From: Megamerina dolium
Lineage: Eukaryota; Arthropoda; Insecta; Diptera; Megamerinidae
Assembly (NCBI GenBank): GCA_963854835.1
Contig: OY978525.1
Location: 96,665,888 to 96,729,887 of the forward strand
Reading direction: 5' to 3'
DNA length: 64,000 nt
Shown here: piece by piece, positions 20,781-32,746 of the stretch
Position numbering within the stretch: the first letter of the stretch is position 1
Layout of the letters: each line of letters opens with the position of its first letter
Notes under the pieces: generated by a model
Database searches by the model: none
What the model saw: only the letters and a program-made list of their open reading frames with translations
Told to the model about the DNA's origin: nothing
Position numbers and translations under genes: made by a program

Positions 20781-22033
20781 AAGGGTTATCCATTTCGCGG
20801 TTTCAAAAGTTTCGACATCTGTCAAACTGAGTTGTTAAAACAATTTCTTTCTTTTTCAGTTCAAAGTTTGACATTTGCGAAAATGGATCGCTTAACTATC
20901 GCACAACGCATTAAAATTGTAAAAACCTACTACAAAAATTGTGATTCTGCCACAGCCACATATCGTGCTTTAACAGGAGATTATGGTTTACATAATCGTC
21001 CAACTACGCAAGCAATTGGCAAAATTGTGAAGAAATATGAAGAGACTGGATCGGTTACAGATATTGTAAGGCCTGTGCATCATCGTTTCGCTCGTACCAC
21101 CGAAAATATCGCTGCTGTAAGTGAAAGTGTTGCCGAAGACCCGAATGTGTCGATTCCTCGTCGTTCTCAGGAATTAGGAATGTCTTACGGCACATTATGG
21201 CGTATTTTGCATTTGGATCTACACCTACATCCATATAAAATCCAGCTCACACAACAACTGAAGCCAGCTGACCATTCACAACGTCGTAGATACGTCGAAT
21301 GGGTGCTTGAACAACAGGCAGTGGACGGCGATTTTTCGAACAAAATTTTCTTCAGCGACGTAGCACATTTCTCACTCGGTGGGTATGTTAACAAACAAAA
21401 TTGTCGTATTTGGGGTTCTGAGAATCCTCAAGTAATTGAAGAGAGGCCACTACATCCACAAAAAGTCACTGCTTGGTGCGCTCTTTGGTCCGGAGGTGTG
21501 ATTGGACCTTACTTCTTCGAAAACGACGATGGAACGACTGTCACCGTCAATTCGGAGCGTTATGGTCATATGATAACCGACTTTTTTTTGCCTGCTATGG
21601 AAGAATACGACTTAGAGAATATGTGGTTTCAACAAGACGGTGCCACATGCCACACAACTCGAGCGAATATGGCTTTATTGCAAGAGAAATTTTCTGGCCG
21701 CGTAATTTCTCGTCGTGGCGATATCAAGTGGCCACCAAAATCATACGATTTGACACCGCTTGACTTTTTTTTGTGGGGCTACGCGAAAGACCGTGTTTAT
21801 GCAGATAAACCTTTAACTCTTGAGCACCTAAAAACCAACATTCGTCACGTTATGGCTGAGATACCGCCCAATATGTGTCAAAAAGTGGTCGAAAATTACC
21901 TCAAAAGAATGTAGTATTTCACACATAATGTCAACGTTCAAACTTTATAATAAAAAAGAAATATCATGATAAAAAATATTTTATATGTGTTTTATTTACA
22001 TTTACTTTTGAAACCGCAAAATGGATAACCCTA
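20781..22033 (+). mobile_element. rosa-like (DD41D) mariner-superfamily element
   Basis: 1253 bp inside a TA tract. The inverted ends are about 30 bp: aagggttatccatttcgcgg on the left and, inverted, tagggttatccattttgcgg on the right. Flanked by TA. The transposase frame is intact and fills most of the element. DD41D elements were described as the rosa group from tephritid flies; assignment rests on the catalytic spacing. Confidence 0.88.
20883..21914 (+). CDS. DD41D (rosa-type) transposase, intact
   Basis: 343 residues starting [17 protein letters not shown]. The ATG was chosen because the frame upstream only reads through the microsatellite. An N-terminal helix-turn-helix region (about 1-110) is followed by the catalytic domain: D159 (FFSDVAHF), D252 (FQQDGATCH) and D294 ([11 protein letters not shown]). 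41 residues lie between the last two, hence DD41D. The residue after D159 is Val where relatives usually have Glu. C-terminal [10 protein letters not shown] and the rest are full length. No stop or frameshift, so it may be active. Confidence 0.9.
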   Translation: MDRLTIAQRIKIVKTYYKNCDSATATYRALTGDYGLHNRPTTQAIGKIVKKYEETGSVTDIVRPVHHRFARTTENIAAVSESVAEDPNVSIPRRSQELGMSYGTLWRILHLDLHLHPYKIQLTQQLKPADHSQRRRYVEWVLEQQAVDGDFSNKIFFSDVAHFSLGGYVNKQNCRIWGSENPQVIEERPLHPQKVTAWCALWSGGVIGPYFFENDDGTTVTVNSERYGHMITDFFLPAMEEYDLENMWFQQDGATCHTTRANMALLQEKFSGRVISRRGDIKWPPKSYDLTPLDFFLWGYAKDRVYADKPLTLEHLKTNIRHVMAEIPPNMCQKVVENYLKRM

Positions 22034-22047
22034 TAAAAAAAATAAAT

Positions 22048-22049
<2 letters not shown>

Positions 22050-22113
<64 letters not shown>
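22050..22113. repeat. (TA)n microsatellite
   Basis: Alternating TA tract separating the rosa-like element from the next mariner. Confidence 0.95.
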
Positions 22114-22115
<2 letters not shown>

Positions 22116-23301
22116 AGGTGTACAAGCTTAAATCCGCTGTTTGCTCGTAGATGGCGTTAGTGAGCATATTGAGCTATTATCGACTGTGTATTCTTTTTTT
22201 TATGAGTTCGACATCTGTTTACATCAATTAGTAAACATCATCAGTGATTTCATATAACAACATCCATTTTTCCTCTAGTTTCGTGCTAGAAAAAGGGCAT
22301 ATGCGGGAAGCTCTATTATTTGAAGAAATCTGCTGCTGAGTCGCATCGAATGCTTGTAAAGGCCTATGGTGACATTGCGCTATCGGAAACCACTTGCAGA
22401 GACTGGTTTCGCCGGTTTAAAGAAGGCCATTTTGACTTGAGTGACAAAAAGCGTGAAAATAGACCCAGAAAAGTTGACGACCATGATTTGCAGGCTCTTT
22501 TGGATGAGGACGACACCTAATCGCAAAAAATGCTTGCCGAACAGTTAGGTGTTACTCAACAAGCCATTTCTATACGTTCACGAGCCATGGGAAGGTTCAA
22601 AAATGTGGAAAATGGGTAGTCTTGCTTGCTGCATCTTGTGGTGACTTGCGATGAAAAGTGGATATGCTTTGAGAATCTTAAACAAAAAAATCGTGGGTCG
22701 ATCCCGCCCAACCAGCAACTTCTTCTCCAAGACCAAATCGCTTTGGACGCAAGACGATGCTGTGCGTTTGGTGGGATCAGCAGGGTGTCATCTACTACGA
22801 GCTGTTGAAAGCTGGTGAAACCGTCAATGCTCACCGCTACCACCAACAACTAGTAAAATTGCGCCGTGCTGTGGGTGAAAAAAGGCCTGGTTATGAACAA
22901 AGACATGAGAAGCTGATTTTTCTCCACGACAACGCCCCATCGCATACGTCAAAACTGCTCCAAAACTACTTGGACACACTCAATTGGGAGGGAGGTGCTA
23001 CCTCATCCCGCTTATTCACCAGACTTAGCCCCTTCTGACTATCACCTGTTTTCGTTAATGGGTCACGCGCTCACCGAACAGCACTTCGATTCGTATGAAG
23101 ACGTTGGAAAATGGTTTGGCGAGTGGTTTGCCTCGAAAAATAAGGAATTCTTTTGGCATGGTATACAAAAATTGCCCGAGAGATGGGAAAAATGTATAGC
23201 TAGTGAGGGAAAATACTTTGAATAAATTAAATTTTGGCTTTCTATGAAAAAATTAGTTTTTTTTACCGAAAAACAGCGGATTTAAGCTTGTACACCATTT
23301 G
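22114..23301 (+). mobile_element. mariner element, mauritiana (Mos1-like) subfamily, defective
   Basis: 1188 bp. The left end reads ccaggtgtacaagcttaaat and the right end, inverted, shares gtgtacaagcttaaatccgc. TA flanks both sides. The transposase is closest in motifs to Mos1 (SMGHALTEQHFDSYE, LPERWEKC) but is interrupted. Confidence 0.87.
22320..23225 (+). pseudogene. Broken mariner transposase (DD34D type)
   Basis: The N-terminal part KKSAAESHRMLVKAYG and the WFRRFKEG segment form the DNA-binding domain. A TAA interrupts after LLDEDDT near 22518, and a stretch after the AMG motif (linker) is deleted, followed by another stop near 22618. The catalytic motifs remain in pieces: VTCDEKW, IFLHDNAPSHTS and SPDLAPSDYHLF. 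Frame changes occur near 22760 and 23000. Not functional. Confidence 0.87.
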
Positions 23302-23344
23302 TACATTTGTATTTTTTTCCAATTTAGAAAGTGCTACACTCTAA

Positions 23345-24350
23345 GAAACCTATGTATATATGAGGGGACTAACATTTTTTTAACCTGTAGATCCACTGTT
23401 CAAAGCAATCCTCAAAATCACGCTTTTATAGCTTGTTAAATTCTACTTTTCCCCTCAAACTTTTCTCAATGTTTGGAAATAACCAGAAATCACAAGGCGG
23501 CAGATCCGGGGAGTATTGTGACGGGCGAATTCTTCCATGCCAAAAAGCGCTTTAACGTTACTTGTCATTTCAGCAGGGCAAGCTGGCCCATTACCATTGT
23601 GCAAAAAGTAGCGGTGCAGCTCCTCCCAACAAATTTTCAAACACTTTTGGTAAGGAGTCTTCAGTATACCATTTCCCAGTTACTGTCTGACAAGTATTTA
23701 GGGAATAACAGCTACAATTCTTGCTCTAGTGAAGTAAACCGCAAACATTACTTTCACTTGTTGCCTTGCTTTAACAGATGGATTTGCTTCTTTTTAGCTA
23801 CATACCATTGACTGCTGTTTAGTTTTCGGATCGTATTCGCAAACCAAGCTTCGTCACCTTCCGTTTGCTAGAATCTCCGTTTTCGAATTAAAAAAAAATA
23901 TTCTGCAAAACGAACTCGAGCATCTTTCTGACTATCATTCAACATTCGTATGGTTCGTCGAGCAGATTTCTTCGTGTATTGTAAATCATTCCGAAATATT
24001 CGCAATACAGTCAGCATTCAGGTGCAATTCACTGGCTATCATTTCTTGTGTCATTCGTGGATATTTGTCAATTTTTTCCTTAACCAGAGCCACAATTTAT
24101 CTCGTCGATCGAAGATTTTGGACTTCCTTCGCGAGGCTCATACTCCACGGAATAATGTCCAGTCTGGAATCGTTGGTACCGTTTACAAATGGTACGTTCC
24201 ATATGATCTTTGGAATTCACTAAAAATTTCTATGGGCTTGTATTGGCGTCGATATCCGTAAAGGATTGTATGTCGAATTTCTTCTGACATTGGTGGCGGA
24301 ATTTCCACCAACCCTTCGTCGGTATTTTTACGTATTCTCATCTTCATCCT
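23345..24350 (-). pseudogene. Decayed mariner-like transposase
   Basis: Reading on the - strand from about 24345 down, broken frames give VKEKIDKYPRMTQEMIASEL (helix-turn-helix region), GDEAWF with nearby TKQQS-like text, HNGNGPA in the place of the usual HDNAPAH, and YSPDLPPCDFWLFPNIEKS. These are the three catalytic blocks of a mariner transposase of a different subfamily from the neighbour at 22114. Many stops and frameshifts show that it is old. Ends were not located. Confidence 0.7.
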
Positions 24351-25126
24351 TACCAATTTTTCTGAAGTTTAGAATGCAATAACGTTAAATTACTACAAAA
24401 CGTGTACTATTTTTTAATTCTTCAAAATCATATAAAATATCATCAATTTACCGAACTTTTGTTAATCCCTCCCTACATATAACATATATGATGTAATATA
24501 TCATCCAATATATTTCATCTACTTCAATTACATCAGTATAAATTATTTTTCTTACTATTTTTAAACAAAACACTGAGCAAAGATAAAATGTATTCTAAAA
24601 AACTAATGCAGAAGTTGTCAAAACGTTCACTGTGCCATACCTTTGACGCTTTGTTGTTGAAGTTAGAACTGTCAATCAAAGCGAAGAAAGGTGTATGTGA
24701 GTTGGCCATAAGAAACCGATTTATGACATTATATGGGGCAGCCAAGAGGAACCTTTGACAATTGTTCTACCTTCTGTTAATATACCTTGACATCAACCTT
24801 TCAACGTGGACAGAAAATAGCACACATATTTGTTCTTGCGATAAATATTGCGGCGTAATATCGTCCTATCCATCTATGCGACCTAGACTTGCGTATTCAA
24901 AGCATTGCTTCATTAGAAGAGGCTCACTGTTTTCTCTAGAATCTCTCTCTGTATTTCATATTTTTGCATGTAAATTGAGCATGTGTGGAAATGGAGATGG
25001 TATAAATAAAAATCAATTAGAAGTTGTCAACTACATAATTTTTCATGTTATTGACATGACGTAAACAATGCATTAAATAAGTATACCACAAACTTGAGTA
25101 AACACAGTGTAAATTGTTAAATTCAA
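24351..25126. other. Upstream region of the EFCAB14-like gene
   Basis: No coding or repeat structure recognised. It should hold the promoter and 5' UTR of the gene starting at 25127. Confidence 0.4.
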
Positions 25127-26582
25127 ATGGAATCTTCGGGTAATCACAATGTTCCTTTACGTCCTGGAAAAAAGATACGAAAGCGTCGTGAGTTAAATGC
25201 CCTCATTGCACAATCCATTGTAAAGCGGGGGCATAATATACGTCGCAGTGATTTGAAGAGTGATGCTTATTCGAACGATAAATTACTTTCGGCTTCTACG
25301 GATGATCCGGAAGATTATGTTTGGGTAATATGAACACATATAGATATATGTTTACTTCCGAAATAGATTTCTAACGTTTGTTATTTTTGCGTTTCGCCCC
25401 AACCGTAATATTGGATTTTCATTCAGCCTTATGTCATAAACGACACTAATCATAATAGTTGGCGCACCCGCAAATGTATTTTTGTACGTATCTGCAGACC
25501 ATTGCTATTTATTACTGTTATCATACTATTTGTTGGATTTATTTGGTTGTATTTCGACTTGCGGCAACAAATCTACGAGTATCGGCAAAAAATTGAAGAA
25601 GGTATTACGGCAAAATAATTTAGCAATAATATAATTTATTCGTAATATTTCTAAATTCAGTTTCGGCCACAAGTCGCAGTCTACCGGAAGCTCTTCAGAA
25701 ATGGCACGAAACTTCTACGTATTTATTAAAAAATCAGTCTGTACTTCTACTGCGATTTACGGAGATGCAACACACGGTCCAAGTGCTTCGTAGTAATTTC
25801 TCCGAGCTAAGGACTTGTATCGATGCCCAACATAATTACACCAAAGATGAAAAACTGGTGGCTGATTTTGGCGCAAAACTAGAGGCTATTTCAATGGACA
25901 TCGAAAGTATGAAAAGTCATTACAACACGGTTGCTGATAATCAAAAAATTTTACAAAATAATTTCAACAATCTTATGGTGCGTTGAATATTTTATGATAT
26001 AGTTAAAAGTCAATTCAAATCTTTCGGTTTCAGTTAAACTTTACAGCCATACACGATTTTAACGATACCATATTTAATAAAACCGTCAGAAGTCTTATTG
26101 AACGTTTCGAAGACATTACCGCACATGTTGCAGCCATTGAGAAGAAGTGGCCAGAAAATGTTAACAAAATTTTGAATTTAGAGAAGAATGAGAAACGCTT
26201 TGATAATAGGGTATGCATAATTTTTGCCTTTCAAGTAAATACCTAGTAATTACATTTTCTTTTTGCAACTATGAATAGTTTATAAAGCTTCAAAATGATT
26301 TTGTCAAGATCGAACGTACGCTAGAGACTATATGTGACGATTGTAAGGATGGATATTCTAATATAACACAGCCACATGATTACGCCAATAATGAGGTATA
26401 TATGATACGAGAGAAATATGCACATATTAATTTCAATATACACTACATATGTTTGTATTTATTTTTAGAAAGTTTTGGATCATCTACATTCAGTAGTAAT
26501 GAATACAACTACACCTAAAGTAAACAATAAAAGAGGAGGCGAAGAAGTAGTCACCATAGAGCCATCACCACTAGTAACATAA
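25127..26582 (+). CDS. EFCAB14-like coiled-coil membrane protein, six exons
   Basis: Exons at 25127-25324, 25427-25601, 25661-25977, 26034-26210, 26279-26395 and 26469-26582 join in phase through GT-AG introns of 58-102 bp, giving 365 residues. Near the N-terminus KKIRKRRELNALI matches a conserved signature of EFCAB14. A membrane span (ICRPLLFITVIILFVGFIW and onward, about 85-110) is preceded by RKCIFVRICRP, as in EFCAB14. The rest is helical coiled coil with N-glycosylation sites (NFS, NFT, NIT). No EF hands are visible, so it corresponds to the N-terminal half only. Likely type II membrane topology. Function unknown. It converges on MAN1. Confidence 0.8.
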
Positions 26583-27321
<739 letters not shown>

Positions 27322-27487
27322 TTTTCACAACATAAACATACAAATACATACATATACATATTGAAAATTCCGTCAATTTAACATAACTAATCCATACATA
27401 TCTCTAAGATCCAAGTCAAGTTACACATAAAAGTATCATATAATGGGCATAATTACATTTAGTTCAGATATGCAGTAGTCTCTATGA

Positions 27488-29476
27488 TCAACCTGATTTT
27501 GGAAAGCGGCTTAAATAACGTTGCAGCCGTAGAAATTTGATCGATACCAAGTGCTTATCAAACCACCAACCATTAATTGCATTGTGCACAATACCAGCAT
27601 CTTTCTCACTAGCACAACGCACGTACACGCAACAACTCTCTTTGTCAATTTGTATATCAGAGATATTGCTACGCGACTCGACCTTTTCTAGAATGGCATT
27701 CTCCATTATTTGCTTTAAATTTGGTAAATTTGTTTCTGAGAAATCGAACATGTGTCGAATTTTTAAACAAGATGTTGGTGGATTTGCAATTTTATTAGTA
27801 TTATAAAATGCTGGGCTATGCCATTGTTTAGCACCATTAGCAATTGGTGTTGGTTTTGTAGTGATCTGTGTCCCCATCCATTTCATTACTTCCACCTCCA
27901 CGCCATTGCGTATGGATATGCTAAACTCTATACGACTATCGTTCGCTTTCAGTATGCGCAACGCCTCATTCCACGCCCACAAATACTTCGAGCTACGTTT
28001 ATGTAATGGTAATATCTGGTCACGTAAATGAATTACCACAAACTCTCGATCCTCGGGTAAATCACTCACATATGATGCATACAAAAACTCATTAATGATG
28101 TCTGTGGTATATTTCTCAATTAACAAGTTACGCTCTCTCTGCCATTCTCTTAGGTAACGATATGCTAGATAGGCCAAACATGGTACAACCACCCCGAGGA
28201 TAAATCCAGTGCCAATAATTGAAAAAAACCTTTGCATCTTATTGTATAAAACACACATCAATGGTAAATGAGGATTTAAAAGAACGAAATAAACATCCTG
28301 TGTGGGTAGTACTGCATCTCTAACCTTGAATGTTACTGTCATGCCATTCGCGTCTATCATGTTGTATTTCCATTGTGGATTATCATCCATTATGTACTCA
28401 GAAGCCTTTAGACATCGTAGCAAATTGCGAGTGTTAATTCTGATATCGACATCTTTATTTAAATAGCGTGCAAATTCCGACACACTGACTGCTTCCGGCT
28501 GATCTTCGTCAACACAATAATGTTGTTCTGAACGTTCGAGTAATAAACGAATTAACTCTTTATTAATTACAAAAGCATCGCTCTCTGTACAAATAGTGTC
28601 TGGTAAGTTTTGTGCACACTTCGCAACATCACTTTCATCACATGCACTCAGTAGAGTACCATTGCTATGAAAGCTATTTGGCAAAACTGGCCTTATCACC
28701 ATGTACATGCAAGCAAGAATAACGAAAAATAGTATAAATGCCCAAGTGAATCCATTATGCATGAAGATATGTTGCAGTCTAGACGACTCATCAATATTTG
28801 ACACATTAACGGGCATTGGTGGCGTCATATGGTCCGATTGGTATACAATATTCGTCCTACATCTGTTTAGTTTTTTGGCTGCTAATTGCTTATGTTTGGG
28901 GTCAGTCGATAAATTGTTTGTCGAGTAGACATTTTGCATTGATTGTCGTTGTTTTCGTAGTGTTATATCGCGCATTTTCAATAACCTATCGACTATACCA
29001 AAATGTGGATTCTGCGGATCGTCATTACTGCTTAAACTGCTGTTGTCTGACCCAAAGCTTCTATCAGCTGCACTACATTGCCCAACTGCTTCAGAAGGAG
29101 AGAAGACATTACTTGGTCTAATTGCATTATGTTGTGAGGCAAAGTTATTCGGCAATGAATAATCGAGTGCTCTGTCAGTGCTATAGAAATTGTACATATT
29201 TGAATATGATTGTTTACCATTTTGTTGTCTATGCGCTTGTTGTGGCTCACAATATTGTGGATACAAATAGTTTGAACGATCTTGTTGCACTTTGTTTTCC
29301 ATATTATTTAGTGACTCTCGTTTGTGTCGCTGCTTTACATTTCGCATGTGATTTTCCAATTTCTTTATTAAAATCTTTCTAGTCGTCTCAGTAATGGGCA
29401 TTGAAGGAAAGCCATATTCCAGCAGTTTGTAATGCAGCTCAGCATCACTTAGATTGTTCAGATGTTCATAAGACAT
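27488..29476 (-). CDS. MAN1: LEM-domain inner nuclear membrane protein MAN1
   Basis: 662 residues in one exon. The LEM domain is at residues 1-44 (MSYEHLNNLSDAELHYKLLE with GFPSMPITETTR); it binds the chromatin protein BAF. A long polar region leads to membrane span 1 (about 243-262, AFILFFVILACMYMV). The lumenal/MAN1-Src1p segment contains several cysteines. Span 2 (about 418-440) is GFILGVVVPCLAYLAY. The C-terminus has the RRM/U2AF-homology domain (about 560-655, CLKIRHMF and CCVYVRCAS), which in MAN1 proteins binds Smads and restrains BMP/TGF-beta signalling. Domain order and length match fly MAN1. High confidence. Confidence 0.93.
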   Translation of the reverse strand: MSYEHLNNLSDAELHYKLLEYGFPSMPITETTRKILIKKLENHMRNVKQRHKRESLNNMENKVQQDRSNYLYPQYCEPQQAHRQQNGKQSYSNMYNFYSTDRALDYSLPNNFASQHNAIRPSNVFSPSEAVGQCSAADRSFGSDNSSLSSNDDPQNPHFGIVDRLLKMRDITLRKQRQSMQNVYSTNNLSTDPKHKQLAAKKLNRCRTNIVYQSDHMTPPMPVNVSNIDESSRLQHIFMHNGFTWAFILFFVILACMYMVIRPVLPNSFHSNGTLLSACDESDVAKCAQNLPDTICTESDAFVINKELIRLLLERSEQHYCVDEDQPEAVSVSEFARYLNKDVDIRINTRNLLRCLKASEYIMDDNPQWKYNMIDANGMTVTFKVRDAVLPTQDVYFVLLNPHLPLMCVLYNKMQRFFSIIGTGFILGVVVPCLAYLAYRYLREWQRERNLLIEKYTTDIINEFLYASYVSDLPEDREFVVIHLRDQILPLHKRSSKYLWAWNEALRILKANDSRIEFSISIRNGVEVEVMKWMGTQITTKPTPIANGAKQWHSPAFYNTNKIANPPTSCLKIRHMFDFSETNLPNLKQIMENAILEKVESRSNISDIQIDKESCCVYVRCASEKDAGIVHNAINGWWFDKHLVSIKFLRLQRYLSRFPKSG

Positions 29477-29995
29477 GGTGCAACTCGAAAGTGTATCTGA
29501 AATAAAATATATAAACTAAATGACATTGCATCTAAAATTACTTGCAAGGAAGAGAAATTCCTATGACTCTACTAAATGTTCTTTATGGGATAATTTCTGT
29601 AAAACTATATAGCCGGCTCATTTGATTATGACAAAATGCACCACAGACGATCTTTCTTTTTTTTTTGTTTATTTTGAACTTTACTCACCAACTATACCAA
29701 AGCTATAATTTTTAGTTTGATTTTACAATAACTAATTCTTTGCAATCGCGAAAATTATCAAAATTAATGGTAGGATAAGCAATATGTTTAGTTAAAAAGT
29801 ATCAAGCAAAATTATAGACAAGCGAATTACCATACCATATCGCTGAATTGGAACTAAAAACATGTCACAGGGTGATGGTAATTATTATCAAATGTTATTT
29901 GGTCATTCACAATATAAACTATAGTACTCTTTCAAAATCTTTGCACATATAGTAAAGGGCTACATGCTTCTAACGACTTTAAAAAATTTATTATA
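29477..29995. other. MAN1 upstream region with a repeated segment
   Basis: Contains the presumed MAN1 promoter. The part at about 29888-29993 (ttatttggtcattcacaata, then tttgcacatatagta) recurs in diverged form at 31930-32036, 2 kb away in the same orientation. Confidence 0.5.
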
Positions 29996-30497
29996 GCCTA
30001 GACAGAAGGCAGCGTTAACGAGTTAATCTGGATTAGCTCTACAGTTAATTGTCAAAATTAAAGAGGATTAGGGCAATTTTCGATTGCAACGCTGCTGAAA
30101 ATTAACAGCTGTTTTCTATTGTGAATTTTTTCTCGATGCAACTTACAAAATAATTAGTATGTTCGCTAACAAAAAAACTTTCAACAATTGTTAACAATTT
30201 TCGATAGGAAAAGAGTTGGTGGACAAATAAATCCAGCTGTCAATTGCGTATTCTGAATGTTAATTTACAAGTTTATGATAGTTTTCAGTTCGCGTACTTT
30301 TTGTATATTATCTCATATCGAGCATGACAGACGACAGAAATTGTAATGTAAGCAAGTAATAGCAATGTAAGTGAGTAATCCTAATAAAACAGCAATTAGC
30401 TGTTTACTTAACCCGCAATATTGCCGTCTGTCAGGTTAATATGTTATTCGGATTAAATGTGCTGTTAATCCGGATTAAGGCTGCCGTCTGTCTAGAC
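29996..30497. mobile_element. MITE family B, copy 2
   Basis: 502 bp, same orientation and layout as 1263-1783: left end gcctagacagaaggcagc, right end ctgccgtctgtctagac, TA on both sides. It shares internal blocks such as 'aggattagggcaattt' and 'agtttt/agtttccagttc'. Noncoding. Confidence 0.78.
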
Positions 30498-30499
30498 TA

Positions 30500-31017
30500 T
30501 AACGTAGAAAATCTGCGGTGATTCGGTTACTACTGCAAAATCGTGTCAGCTGTTTGGTGAGAACGAAACAATTTTGCCATTATATTCAATACAATTTATA
30601 TCAATATTTGCTCTTTTATATAATTACATATATTAAACATGCATGTGTGTCACAAATAGTTTGAGTTAAAAATAATTTTATTACAAAATGTTATATAAGA
30701 ACAAACATTTTTTGGTTAAAATTCTCTGCATGGCAATAATGAATGTTTCCTCTGAACACAACTGAAATACATAACAAAAGAAAAGTGGACGACGAAAAGT
30801 TCATTTTGACAATTTTGTTAAAAAAACATATATTTACTCATCCTCATTGCCATTAAAATTGTGTGCAGCACACAGCTAACAGCTGATTTTTACTTTAGCC
30901 TACGTTTTGGCTAATCGATAATTTTCTCCATTTACGTTACTTTACCTTACGATACCTCTTGGGTAATTGGACCATAAGGGTGCATGGAGCAAGTTTCAGC
31001 TTGATAGATATGAGTAA
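30500..31017. other. Intergenic, nothing recognised
   Basis: AT-rich sequence without recognisable gene or repeat features. Confidence 0.4.
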
Positions 31018-31345
31018 GATAGATAGAGTAAATATTTCAATATCTCCGAGACCATGTCGAAGAAATTCGGCTATTCAATGAAGACGGACGGCGTCAGCAT
31101 ATTATTTTGCATGGCTAAACCTAAAGAGGTAGCAGTAACAACAACGCAGCGAAAGCGCAAGAAACAGCCAGCCGATTATGCTGCGGATTTGAGTAAAATA
31201 AGATATATGACACAAGATCGGTCTCGATTCCGGCCTCCGTCTCATTGTGGAGGAACACGGAATGGCTAGCCACTTAAGGTGCCTATTAGCAAGTACCAAC
31301 ACGTGGCAGGGCACCACACTAGGAAATTAAAGTTGCAACGTTGAA
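31018..31345 (+). pseudogene. Possible Fanzor-like (TnpB-related) nuclease relic
   Basis: Three blocks occur in the order expected for Fanzor/TnpB proteins. KKFGYSMKTDGVSILF (from 31060) resembles the TDG-V-S strand before the nuclease domain. A basic linker follows. IGLDSGLRLIV (31217-31250, shifted frame) resembles the RuvC-I motif, with Ser for the usual Pro. SKYQHVAGHHTRKLKL (from 31288, original frame) resembles the conserved segment after RuvC-I. Two frame changes and a TAG at 31267 show decay. RuvC-II, the zinc ribbon and RuvC-III were not found. The family assignment is tentative and from memory of motifs. Confidence 0.45.
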
Positions 31346-32746
31346 TGTGTAAATATGTGTTGCTAAATTGCCGAACTCCAGACAGATAGTGCGATTAGTT
31401 AACACGGATAGCTCAATCCATATGTTATATGAGTAGCAAAGAGATAGCTATATATAATATAATATAGAAATATGATGACTAGTATGACTCTCATTTTTTG
31501 ACATACGTTCCGTTGAAAATCTAATTTCTACAGATTCTAACGTTACATTTTACCTACCAATCCGTTTAACTAATCGATCTATTAGTTTGTTCATGGTACT
31601 CGCATGCCAGTCCTCAAAGCATATTTCGAAAACTACTTCATTTGGGTGTCTAATAGATCTTTCATAATATTTCTCAAATTCAACTGTTTTTATGTGAAAA
31701 TATAAGTATCATTCGTTTCCATAAATTTTGCTTCTATGTTCTAAATATCAAGTGACAAGCAAAATTTGTATATACATATAAATTTGCGAAATTCTTAAAT
31801 TAATTGTAGCTTAATTATATAGACATATAAAATTTATATTTATAGTTTTTAAAAAATCATCAACCCCATAATAATGTTGTATTTTTCTTCAAAAATGAAA
31901 TATGCAATACAAATTACACACTTGTATATCAAATTATTTGGTCATTCACAATATGAACTAAAGTACTCTTTCAGTCTTTGCACATATAGTAGTAAAAGGC
32001 TAATGGCCTTGCTTCTAACCACTTAATAAGAAAATTTACCAAATTTTCATGAGACACAATAATAACAACAACAACAGCGACAACATACAGCTTCTTAAAC
32101 TTTCCCCTTCCGCACTAGGGGTGAATGACAGTCGACAGTTGAAATTTGTTTGCATGTAGTAAGTAATGTTCGCGGGGAAGCAAATGTGACTGTTTTGATT
32201 ATATACATGCACACATATGTACTTACATGTGTGAGTGAACCATAGCAAAAGGTAGCAAGCAACAGCCTTCCAACGGGTGTCGAGTCAAAGAACGTAATAT
32301 CTTCAAGGCTGCACAATTCACAGGTGAAGATAATGATTCGTCAGTGGGGTACTACTCTTTAGCCTTAACTACAATTCTTTCCTCTTTGCGAACATACAGG
32401 CAGACATTGCAATCGCTATATAGTGCAATAACAAATAAATAAATAAATAAATAAAGTGTATTTATTTATTTACTTTCATACGTATTCTCCTCTATATATG
32501 CGTAATTTCTGTATATATACATATATACTACAAACGTGCATACATACTATATAGACATGTGAACGAATACATACTATTTATATGTATATATAAGTGTATA
32601 TTCCACCCACCAATAAACTGCTTTAATGTTTTCTGAGTACATGGTGAAATTTCCACAGCGTGCGGCCGTTAAATAATAGGGCCTGAAATGGAAATGTAAG
32701 TGTGTACATAATTAATTCCCTATCTTTTGAGATTGGTTTACGACTG
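31346..32746. other. Intergenic, simple repeats and one old duplication
   Basis: Holds the second copy (31930-32036) of the segment at 29888-29993 and an (aaat)n/(attt)n inverted simple repeat near 32430-32475. No gene seen. Confidence 0.45.

Noticed and set aside
20625..20825. Tyr/Ile-repeat open frames (also at 22.0, 27.1, 36.0 and 36.6 kb)
   Set aside because: They are translations of (TA)n microsatellites.
31102..31317. - strand open frame opposite the Fanzor-like relic
   Set aside because: No recognisable domain; the motif-bearing frames are on the + strand.
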